64,000 nucleotides of DNA. Source: Nocardia transvalensis NBRC 15921. Lineage in GTDB: Bacteria; Actinomycetota; Actinomycetes; Mycobacteriales; Mycobacteriaceae. A program made the translations under genes and the position numbers. The stretch's first letter is position 1. Each line of letters opens with the position of its first letter. Under the pieces are notes generated by a model. That model had not been told where the DNA came from and searched no databases. It saw only the letters and a list, made by a program, of their open reading frames with translations. Positions 57,537 to 64,000 of the stretch are shown here, one piece after another. The DNA lies in contig NZ_BAGL01000038.1 of NCBI RefSeq assembly GCF_000308875.1, positions 1 to 64,000 on the forward strand, read 5' to 3'.

Positions 57537-59216
57537 ATGAACGTGTTCGGCCGCGTGCTGCGGTTGCGGACACAGATCGTGTTGCTGCAGGTCGTGCTCG
57601 TCGCGCTGACGCTGGGTATCGCGTTCGGCGTGTTCGCTCATGTGGGGCAACAACGCCTGTCCGGCGAGTACGGGCAGCGGGCGCTGGCCATCGCCCGCAC
57701 CGTCGCCGCCGACCCCGAGGTGCGCTCGGAAACCTCTCGCTACACATTGGCAACCGTGCCGCCCGGCCCGGACGAACTCGCCGGCGGGCAGCTCGAGCGG
57801 ATCGCCGAGGAGACCCGCCGCCGCACGGGCGCGCTGTACGTCGTGATCACCGACGACGCGGGGATCCGGCTGGCCCATCCGGACGCGACGCGGCTGGGGG
57901 AGATGGTCAGCACCGATCCGTCGGCGGCGCTGGGCGGGTCGGAGGTGATGATCCAGGAGCGCGGCACGCTGGGCGAATCGGTGCGGGCCAAGGTGCCGGT
58001 GCTGCGGCCCGACGGGGAGAGCGTGGTCGGGGAGGTCAGCGTCGGGATCTCCACGGCGGCCGTGCGCGAGCAGTTGCTGCGGGATCTCGGCCGGGCCGCG
58101 CTGTTCGCGGCGGCGGCGCTGGTGGCCGGGGTCATCGGATCGGTGCTGCTGGCCCGGCGCTGGCACGGGCTCACCCTCGGCCTCGAACCGTCGGAACTGG
58201 CGGAGCTGGTGCGCGAACAGGCCGCCGTCCTGCACGGAATCGGGGAGGGCGTGGTCGCCGCCGACAGCCGGTGGCGCCTCACGGTCGTCAACGACGAGGC
58301 GCGGCGGCTGCTCGGCATCGACGGCGCGAGCGGGCGGCCGGTGGACGAGATCGGTTTGACGCCAAGGGTTCTGGAGGTCTTCCGGGCGGCCGACGGGGTT
58401 CCGGTCCCGGCCGCGGTGGGCGACCGGCTGGTGGTCGTCACCGCCCGCACCGTCAGCCGCGACGGTCGCGAACTGGGCGCGGTCCTGAGCGTGCGCGACC
58501 GCACCGACGTGGAATCGCTGACCCGCCAGCTGGACGCGGTGCGGTCGATGAGTACGGTCCTGCGCGCGCAGCGGCACGAGTTCGCCAACCGCCTGCACCT
58601 GCTCAGCGGCCTGCTGCACGGCGGCCGCTCCGAGGAGGCGGCGCAGTACATCGACGAACTCCTCGGCTCGGGCCCGCTCGGCGCCGCCCTTGCGGGCATG
58701 GACGCCGTGCACGATCCGTATCTTCAGGCGTTCCTGGCCGCCAAGGCCGCCCATGCCCGCGAGAGTGGTGTCGAACTCCGCCTCGGGCCCAATACCTGGG
58801 TCGACGGGAATCTCGCGGTGCCCGTGGATGTCACGACGGTGCTGGGCAACCTGCTCGACAACGCCCTCGAGGCGGCCCGCACCGCACCCGCCGACGGCGC
58901 GAAGCTGGTGGAGGTCGAGCTGGTGCAAGAGGGGCAGACACTGCACATCACCGTGATCGACAGCGGTTCCGGGGTCGCGCCGGGCATCGTGGAATCCGTG
59001 TTCGCGGAAGGCGTTTCGACGCGGCCGGACAACGGCGTGCCGGGCGGGCGGGGCGTCGGGCTGGCGTTGTCGCGTCAGGTCGCGCGGGCGCTGGGCGGGG
59101 ATGTGGTGTTGTCGAGTCCGGGCGGCGGTGCGGCGCCGCTGCGCGGGGCGGAGTTCATCGCCCGGCTGCCCGGGGTCCTGGTGGAGGGAGAAGCCGTATG
59201 GGCACAACCGATCTGA
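57537..59216 (+). CDS. CitA/DcuS-like sensor histidine kinase
   Basis: 559 residues from ATG 57537, with a GTG one codon before. Two membrane helices (about 12-34 and 182-200) bracket an extracytoplasmic PAS-like sensor with ITDDAGIRLAHPDATRLGE, as in di- and tricarboxylate sensors. A cytoplasmic PAS region (about 225-325) precedes the SpoOB-type phosphoacceptor QRHEFANRLHLLSGLL (His about 347). The HATPase has NLLDNALEAA (about 438) and GRGVGLALSRQVARALGG. It overlaps its response regulator by 19 bases. No carboxylate transporter is adjacent. Confidence 0.92.
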   Translation: MNVFGRVLRLRTQIVLLQVVLVALTLGIAFGVFAHVGQQRLSGEYGQRALAIARTVAADPEVRSETSRYTLATVPPGPDELAGGQLERIAEETRRRTGALYVVITDDAGIRLAHPDATRLGEMVSTDPSAALGGSEVMIQERGTLGESVRAKVPVLRPDGESVVGEVSVGISTAAVREQLLRDLGRAALFAAAALVAGVIGSVLLARRWHGLTLGLEPSELAELVREQAAVLHGIGEGVVAADSRWRLTVVNDEARRLLGIDGASGRPVDEIGLTPRVLEVFRAADGVPVPAAVGDRLVVVTARTVSRDGRELGAVLSVRDRTDVESLTRQLDAVRSMSTVLRAQRHEFANRLHLLSGLLHGGRSEEAAQYIDELLGSGPLGAALAGMDAVHDPYLQAFLAAKAAHARESGVELRLGPNTWVDGNLAVPVDVTTVLGNLLDNALEAARTAPADGAKLVEVELVQEGQTLHITVIDSGSGVAPGIVESVFAEGVSTRPDNGVPGGRGVGLALSRQVARALGGDVVLSSPGGGAAPLRGAEFIARLPGVLVEGEAVWAQPI

Positions 59217-59896
59217 GCGTGCTGGTCGTCGACGACGACTTCCGGGTGGCGGATCTGCACGCCGGAATCGTCTCGGCACTACCGGGATTCGCGGTCGGCG
59301 GCAGGGCCACCACGCTCGCGGCGGCCCGCTCGGCGATCGCCGCGTCGGCCTTCGATCTCGCGCTGGTCGACGTGTACCTCCCCGACGGTTCGGGCCTGGA
59401 CCTGGTGCGCGAGATCGGATTCGACGCGATGATGCTCACCGCGGCGACCGAGGCCGAGACGGTGCGCTCGGCGCTGGCCGCGGGCGCGCTGGGCTATCTG
59501 GTGAAGCCGTTCGACCACGCCGCGCTCGCGACGCGGCTGGCCGGGTACGCGCGCTACCGCCGCCTGCTCTCGGCGCCGGTCGTCACCGCCCGCGATATCG
59601 ACGCCGCGGTGGAGGCGCTGCGGCCCGCCGGTCCGGTCGCGTCGGCCGCCGCACCGGCATCGCCGACCAAAGACCTTGTGCTGCAAGCGGTCCGGGGGTC
59701 GGATACGCCGATGTCGGCCGCCGAGGTGTCGTCGGCGACCGGCGTCTCCCGGGCGACGGCGCAGCGCTATCTGGCGAATCTCGTCGCGGCGGGCGCGCTG
59801 CGCATGCAGTTGCGGTACGGCAGCACCGGACGGCCGGAACAGGAGTACTCGGCCGCCGGTGGCCGCGGTCAGGGGGAGACGGCGACGCCGAGGTAG
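59198..59896 (+). CDS. CitB/DcuR-like response regulator
   Basis: 232 residues from ATG 59198. A much longer open frame upstream overlaps the kinase and sigma genes out of frame and is not coding. The receiver domain has VLVVDDDFRVADLH (acidic pocket), LALVDVYLPDGSGL (phospho-Asp), MLTAATE and GYLVKPFDHA (Lys). The C-terminal DNA-binding helices are typical of the DcuR/CitB class (PMSAAEVSSATGVSRATAQR). It is the output of the adjacent CitA-like kinase. It converges on a methyltransferase gene with a 28-base overlap. Confidence 0.92.
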   Translation: MGTTDLSVLVVDDDFRVADLHAGIVSALPGFAVGGRATTLAAARSAIAASAFDLALVDVYLPDGSGLDLVREIGFDAMMLTAATEAETVRSALAAGALGYLVKPFDHAALATRLAGYARYRRLLSAPVVTARDIDAAVEALRPAGPVASAAAPASPTKDLVLQAVRGSDTPMSAAEVSSATGVSRATAQRYLANLVAAGALRMQLRYGSTGRPEQEYSAAGGRGQGETATPR

Positions 59897-60486
59897 TGCG
59901 AGGCGAACGCCTTCGGCGCGGACTCCTCGTAGAACCGGTCCAGCTCGCGGAGGGTGAATCCCGCGCCCTCGATGACCGATGCGATATCGCGGTTCAGGTG
60001 GCAGCCGCCGAAGAGGGCCTTCTGCACCGGATTCAGGCGGTGCTGCCACACCTGCACCGCGGCGTCGGGCGCGAGGCCGTGCTCGACGAAGTGGAACACC
60101 CCGCCGGGCACCAGGACTCGCCGCAGCTCGGTCAGCGCGGCGTCGACATCGGGGATGGTGCACAGCGTCCAGGTCGACAGTGCGGCGTCGAAGCTGTTGT
60201 CGGGGAAGGGGAGTGACTGGCCGTCGAGACCGGACCGCTCCACCGGCACGGTGGCCCGCGCCAGCCGCTTCGCCGCCAGCTTCCAGCCCGTATCGGCCGG
60301 TTCCACCGCGGTGACCGACCGGACTGCGGCCGGGTAGTACGGCACGTTGTGGCCGGAGCCGAAGCCGATCTCCACCACGCGGCCGCTCAGCCCGGCGCAC
60401 ACCCGCTCCCGCAGCCGTGCGTTGACGGCGAGGCCGCAGGTCTTGTCGACGATGCGCGGCAGCACCTGTTCGCTGTAGATACCCAC
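59869..60486 (-). CDS. SAM-dependent methyltransferase (class I)
   Basis: 205 residues from GTG 60486 (GIYSEQVLPRIVDKTCGLA), a frequent start in this family. The twelve-codon extension upstream has no similarity. VVEIGFGSGHNVPYYPAAV is the SAM-binding motif I, TAVEPADTGWKL motif II, LSTWTLCTIPDVDAALTELR motif III, and FVEHGLAPDAAVQVWQHRLN follows. This group includes UbiE/COQ5-like and small-molecule methyltransferases, so the substrate is open. Its 3' end overlaps the response-regulator gene on the other strand. Confidence 0.88.
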   Translation of the reverse strand: MGIYSEQVLPRIVDKTCGLAVNARLRERVCAGLSGRVVEIGFGSGHNVPYYPAAVRSVTAVEPADTGWKLAAKRLARATVPVERSGLDGQSLPFPDNSFDAALSTWTLCTIPDVDAALTELRRVLVPGGVFHFVEHGLAPDAAVQVWQHRLNPVQKALFGGCHLNRDIASVIEGAGFTLRELDRFYEESAPKAFASHYLGVAVSP

Positions 60487-60560
60487 CCCACCACTCTGAC
60501 AACGAGTCACCCCCGCCACCACCCTGAGGTCACCCTGATTTCTGGTGGAGTAGCGCGGAG

Positions 60561-60723
60561 TTGCCCAGCGGACGGGCTGATCACGCGTGCTGCCATTCCC
60601 CGGTGTCGCCCGGCAGTCGGGCTGATCATGCGTGTTGCCATTCCCCGGTGTCGCCCGGCGGGCGGGCTGATCATGCGTGTTGCCATTCCCAGTGTCGCCC
60701 GGCAGTCGGGCTGATCATGCGTG
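60561..60723 (+). repeat. 45-bp tandem repeat upstream of treZ (about 3.6 copies)
   Basis: The unit includes TGTCGCCCGGCAGTCGGGCT and TGATCATGCGTGTTGCCATT. Copies are at about 60561-60603 (divergent), 60604-60648 (45 bp), 60649-60692 (44 bp, one base lost) and 60693-60723 (partial). GGGCTGATCA recurs at 60574, 60619, 60664 and 60708. The array ends 13 bases before the treZ ATG and lies in the divergent gap. The single-base loss argues against a coding repeat. Confidence 0.85.
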
Positions 60724-60736
60724 GGATGCTGGGGCG

Positions 60737-62500
60737 ATGGCCGGGTTCGAGGTGTGGGCGCCGCGGGCGCGGCGGGTGCGGTGCGAGGTGGACGGCGCGG
60801 TGCATCCGATGGCGCGCGACCTGCGGGGATGGTGGCGGGCCGAGGTCGAGGCGGGGCCGGGCGCGCGGTACGGGTTCCTGCTCGACGACGATCCGGCCGT
60901 GCTGCCGGATCCGCGCTCGCCCCGGCAGCCGGACGGCGTGCACGGGAGGTCGGCGCTGTACCGGCCGGACCCGGCGGACTGGACCGATGCCGGGTGGACC
61001 GGGCGGCAGCTGGCGGGGTCGGTGTTCTACGAGCTGCATATCGGCACGTTCACGCCGGAGGGGACCTTCGACGCCGCGGTCGGGCGGCTCGATCACCTGG
61101 TGGAACTCGGTGTCACGACGGTCGAGCTGATGCCGGTCAACGCGTTCAACGGGGCCTGGAACTGGGGCTACGACGGGGTGCTGTGGTACGCGGTGCACGA
61201 GGCATACGGCGGGCCGGACGGGCTGCGGCGGTTCGTGGACGCCTGCCACGGGCGGGGGCTGGCGGTGGCGCTGGACGTCGTCTACAACCACCTCGGGCCG
61301 TCCGGGAACTACCTGCCCCGATTCGGCCCGTATCTCGGCGACGGGCACAGCACGTGGGGGCAGCGCCTCAACCTCGACGGTCCCGGCTCGGACGAGGTGC
61401 GCGCGTACGTCATCGGCAACGCGCTGCGGTGGTTCGCCGAATTCCACATCGACGCGCTGCGCCTGGACGCCGTGCACGCACTCGCCGACAGCCGCGCCAT
61501 CCCGCTGCTGGAGCAGCTGTCGATCGATACCGCCGCGCTCTCGGCGCAGCTGGGCCGCCCGCTCACCCTCATCGCCGAGAGCGACCTGAACGATCCCCGG
61601 CTGATCACGCCGCGCGCCGTCGGCGGGTACGGCCTGGACGGGCAGTGGAACGACGACCTGCACCACGCCATCCACGCCGCGGTGTCCGGTGAAAGGCAGG
61701 GCTACTACGGGGATTTCGGGTCCATGCGGTGTCTCGCGGAGACCATGGGTCGCGGATTCTTCCATGCCGCGACGTATTCCAGCTTCCGCGGCCGCACGCA
61801 CGGGCGTCCCTTGGATACCGAGGTGATTCCGGCCGATGCACTGCTGGCCTACACCTGCAATCACGACCAGATCGGCAACCGCGCCCTCGGCGACCGGCCC
61901 TCCGCCTCGCTCACGTCCGGCCAGCTGGCCGTGAAAGCCGTTCTGGCCCTGCTGTCCCCGTACACGCCGATGCTGTTCATGGGCGAGGAGTGGGGTGCGC
62001 GCACGCCGTTCCGGTACTTCACGGCACACTCCGAACCCGAACTCGCCGCGGCCGTCGCCGCGGGGCGTCGCGCCGAATTCGCCGAGCACGGCTGGCCCGC
62101 GGGCGATATCCCCGATCCGCAGGATCCCGCGACCTTCCACGCCTCGAAGATCGACTGGTCCGAGCTGTCGGAGCCGGAGTCCGCCCGTCTGCTGTCCTGT
62201 TACCGGGACCTGCTGGCTCTCCGGCGTGCCCACCCCGACCTCACCGATCCCTGGCTTCCGCGGCTCGCCGTCGAATTCGACGAGGACTCCCGGTGGATAA
62301 TCCTGCACCGCAACACCATTCACATCCTTTGCAACCTGTCACCCGCCCCGGCCACCCTGCCCGTCATCGGCGATACGCTCCTGGTCTGGGAGCCCGTCCG
62401 CCGGACCGCCACGGCCACAACGGTTCCCGCCCACTCCTTCGCGGTCCTCGCGTCCGGCCCTACCGAGCCGGGGGGATCCGCCGGGTCAGCCAGGCGGTGA
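60737..62500 (+). CDS. treZ: Malto-oligosyltrehalose trehalohydrolase
   Basis: GH13 enzyme that releases trehalose from maltooligosyltrehalose, the last step of TreY-TreZ trehalose synthesis from glycogen. It is 587 residues from ATG 60737; an upstream frame reads through the tandem repeat only. An N-terminal beta domain (about 1-90) precedes the catalytic barrel. DALRLDAVHALADS holds the nucleophile Asp, LTLIAESDLNDPR the acid/base Glu, and CNHDQIGNRALGDR the third acidic residue. treX and treY are not adjacent. The 3' end overlaps a convergent hydrolase by 41 bases. Confidence 0.95.
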   Translation: MAGFEVWAPRARRVRCEVDGAVHPMARDLRGWWRAEVEAGPGARYGFLLDDDPAVLPDPRSPRQPDGVHGRSALYRPDPADWTDAGWTGRQLAGSVFYELHIGTFTPEGTFDAAVGRLDHLVELGVTTVELMPVNAFNGAWNWGYDGVLWYAVHEAYGGPDGLRRFVDACHGRGLAVALDVVYNHLGPSGNYLPRFGPYLGDGHSTWGQRLNLDGPGSDEVRAYVIGNALRWFAEFHIDALRLDAVHALADSRAIPLLEQLSIDTAALSAQLGRPLTLIAESDLNDPRLITPRAVGGYGLDGQWNDDLHHAIHAAVSGERQGYYGDFGSMRCLAETMGRGFFHAATYSSFRGRTHGRPLDTEVIPADALLAYTCNHDQIGNRALGDRPSASLTSGQLAVKAVLALLSPYTPMLFMGEEWGARTPFRYFTAHSEPELAAAVAAGRRAEFAEHGWPAGDIPDPQDPATFHASKIDWSELSEPESARLLSCYRDLLALRRAHPDLTDPWLPRLAVEFDEDSRWIILHRNTIHILCNLSPAPATLPVIGDTLLVWEPVRRTATATTVPAHSFAVLASGPTEPGGSAGSARR

Positions 62501-63851
62501 CGTAGTCGAGGACCTCCGGGGCGATGGTGGTCTCGATGGCCGGATATTCGGCAGGACTGCCGGTGCCGGCGGGTTGCATGAGGTGGTTGAGGCCGTCGAA
62601 GACGTGGACGTCGGCGTCGGGGTCGGCGGACAGGTACTGCTGGGCCAGCGGTGCGCTCTGGTCGGGCGGGACCTGGTGATCCTTGCCGCCGTAGAACGCC
62701 AGGACCGGCATGCGCAGGGCCGACAGCGCCGGGGCCGGGTCGTAGGTGACCAGCGAGGAGAAGTACGTGCCGGTGAACTCGTCGATCTCCTCCGGCGAGA
62801 GCTGCTTCTCCGGCGGGAGCTGCGTATTGCGGTCGGTGAGGTAGCGCCGCACCGCCTCGGTGTCGCCGGTGCGGATCAGCGTGGTGAGCGTGCTGATGAA
62901 CCCGATCTGATCGCTTTTCTCCGCCGCCGAGGCGCCGCGCGTGTCCAGCGCGATCCAGTTCTGCGCCAGCAGCACGTCGGCGCCGGTCGCGGCGGGACCG
63001 GCCATCATGATCACGAAGGCGACGCCGCTGCCGGGCCGGGACGCCACCAGCGGCCCGAGATAGCCGCCCTCACTGTGGCCCAGCAGGCCGATGCGGGCCT
63101 TGTCGATATCGGGCCGGGCGCGCAGGAAATCCATCCCGGCCCCCACGTCGCCGGCCAGATCGTTGTAGGTGGACCGGGTGAGCGAGCCGCTCGTGCCGCC
63201 GACCCCGCGGTCGTCGGTGCGCAGGACGGCGTATCCGGCGCGGGTCAGGGTGTCCGACAGCAGCAGGAACGGTTTGTGGCCCAGCAGTTCCTCGTCGCGG
63301 TTCTGCGCGCCGCTGCCGCTGATCAGGACGACGGCCGGATACGGTCCCGGCGCGGCGGGCAGAGTGAGCGTGCCCGCGATCGTCACCGGGCCGCTGCGAT
63401 AGGAGACGTCCTCCGAGCGGTAGGGGTATGGGGGCCGCGGCTCCTGCGGTCGCGGCGCCTCGGGCACCGTGCCGCGGCCCAGAGTCAGGGGCAGCGGCTG
63501 GCCGGACTGGGTGAACGTGCCGGTGATCGAGTCGCTGCCCCGGTCGTAGCGCCCGGCGAAGGACGGGTCGCCGGGCAGGCCGGGGATGGTGAACCGGACA
63601 TCGCTGGGAGTGCTGGTCACGTCCCGTAACGGCCGGTCGTGGATTCCTTGGACGGGCACCGAGACGGTGGCGCCGTCGGCGGTGAACCGCACGCCCAGCG
63701 GCAGCGGCGCGTCCGGGACCGGCAGGCTGCCCTGCCAGTCGCCGATCAGCGCGCGGTCCATCGGGGCGGCGACGGGCGATCCGGACCGCGAACAGGCGCC
63801 CGCCAGTGCTACGGCGAGCAGAACGAGCGCCAGTGACCGCAACGATCGCAT
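62460..63851 (-). CDS. Lipoprotein alpha/beta hydrolase
   Basis: 463 residues from ATG 63851; an in-frame extension upstream lacks a signal peptide. The signal peptide ends in the lipobox LAGAC (Cys about 20). An N-terminal beta-rich domain (about 30-150) precedes an alpha/beta hydrolase with GLLGHSEGGYLG (nucleophile Ser), FYGGKDHQVPPDQ (Asp) and FDGLNHLMQP (His). Probably an extracytoplasmic esterase or peptidase tethered to the membrane. TATCGT lies 5 bases upstream. Convergent with treZ. Confidence 0.85.
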   Translation of the reverse strand: MRSLRSLALVLLAVALAGACSRSGSPVAAPMDRALIGDWQGSLPVPDAPLPLGVRFTADGATVSVPVQGIHDRPLRDVTSTPSDVRFTIPGLPGDPSFAGRYDRGSDSITGTFTQSGQPLPLTLGRGTVPEAPRPQEPRPPYPYRSEDVSYRSGPVTIAGTLTLPAAPGPYPAVVLISGSGAQNRDEELLGHKPFLLLSDTLTRAGYAVLRTDDRGVGGTSGSLTRSTYNDLAGDVGAGMDFLRARPDIDKARIGLLGHSEGGYLGPLVASRPGSGVAFVIMMAGPAATGADVLLAQNWIALDTRGASAAEKSDQIGFISTLTTLIRTGDTEAVRRYLTDRNTQLPPEKQLSPEEIDEFTGTYFSSLVTYDPAPALSALRMPVLAFYGGKDHQVPPDQSAPLAQQYLSADPDADVHVFDGLNHLMQPAGTGSPAEYPAIETTIAPEVLDYVTAWLTRRIPPAR

Positions 63852-63856
63852 AACCC

Positions 63857-63862
63857 ACGATA
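63857..63862 (-). promoter_or_regulatory. -10 of the lipoprotein hydrolase gene
   Basis: TATCGT on the minus strand ends 5 bases before ATG 63851. The remaining 63863-64000 holds no gene that I can support. Confidence 0.35.
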
Positions 63863-64000
63863 GCCAGAAATGGCCCGGCAACCACGCCGACTCGGCGAAA
63901 ACCCGCAGGACCGGCGGGTACGCCGCCGCATCGCGCCGGATAGCGGTCCGGTGACGGGAAATCATCACTCGGACAACGGCATTGCCGTGTGCGGTATGCC

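Noticed and set aside
56741..59896. 1051-residue open frame spanning sigma-factor, kinase and response-regulator genes
   Set aside because: Its upstream 800 residues are Arg/Gly/Ala-rich and out of frame with well-supported genes. Only the last 232 residues, from 59198, are real (the response regulator).
60561..60723. CRISPR array
   Set aside because: Repeats are directly tandem with no spacers, and no cas genes are present.
60561..61130. Possible protein with a 15-residue repeat encoded by the 45-bp tandem array
   Set aside because: One repeat lost a base, the frame then runs antiphase through treZ, and there is no ribosome binding site.

Overview
The window is high-GC DNA from a mycolic-acid actinobacterium, most likely Nocardia or a close relative. 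Support comes from a MurE meso-diaminopimelate motif, a Wag31-type DivIVA, SepF, an Emb arabinosyltransferase, an MTB12-like lipoprotein, a DUF222/HNH (13E12-type) gene, an XRE/DUF397 pair, and an ileS gene under an actinobacterial T-box. No rRNA, tRNA, CRISPR array or transposase was seen.

Layout. 1-15.9 kb is the division and cell-wall (dcw) cluster: murE (cut by the window edge), murF, mraY, murD, ftsW, murG, murC, ftsQ, ftsZ, pgeF, yggS, sepF, yggT, wag31. Many junctions are ATGA/GTGA overlaps. 16-19.4 kb is ileS behind a T-box leader. 19.4-25.4 kb holds a frameshifted lipase flanked by palindromic repeats, then the proline catabolism locus (PucR-type regulator, pruA, putB) and a glyoxalase-like gene. 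25.6-38.2 kb holds an NlpC/P60 peptidase, galU, dinB, an MTB12-like lipoprotein, a solitary emb gene, two lipoproteins, lspA-rluD, and a divergent GNAT/XRE-cupin pair. 38.2-48.9 kb is more accessory: a CtpE-like P-type ATPase, PhzF, RarD, a DUF222/HNH protein, an EEP phosphatase, a Cds1-like PLP enzyme and an XRE/DUF397 pair with two small genes. 48.9-64 kb holds a sulfonate/nitrate-type ABC importer, a flavin monooxygenase, a TetR/quinone-reductase pair, a duplicated-domain lipoprotein, an ECF41 sigma factor, a CitAB-like two-component system, a methyltransferase, treZ and a lipoprotein hydrolase.

The most unusual material is non-coding. (1) A 79-bp leader element lies directly upstream of the start codons of both ftsW and sepF. 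The two copies have identical length, a shared 5' block, and two hairpins whose arms differ but stay paired. (2) A dispersed palindrome with a constant 9-nt loop (CAAAAGCRY) and covarying arms occurs seven times at four intergenic sites. (3) A 45-bp tandem repeat precedes treZ. (4) At least eight genes share the spacing TAnnnT-N7-start codon, which implies leaderless transcripts. (5) The ABC ATPase carries an in-frame block of about 30 residues between its Walker B and H-loop motifs.

Coordinates were read by eye. Starts were chosen from overlaps, Shine-Dalgarno sequences and -10 spacing, and some remain uncertain as noted.
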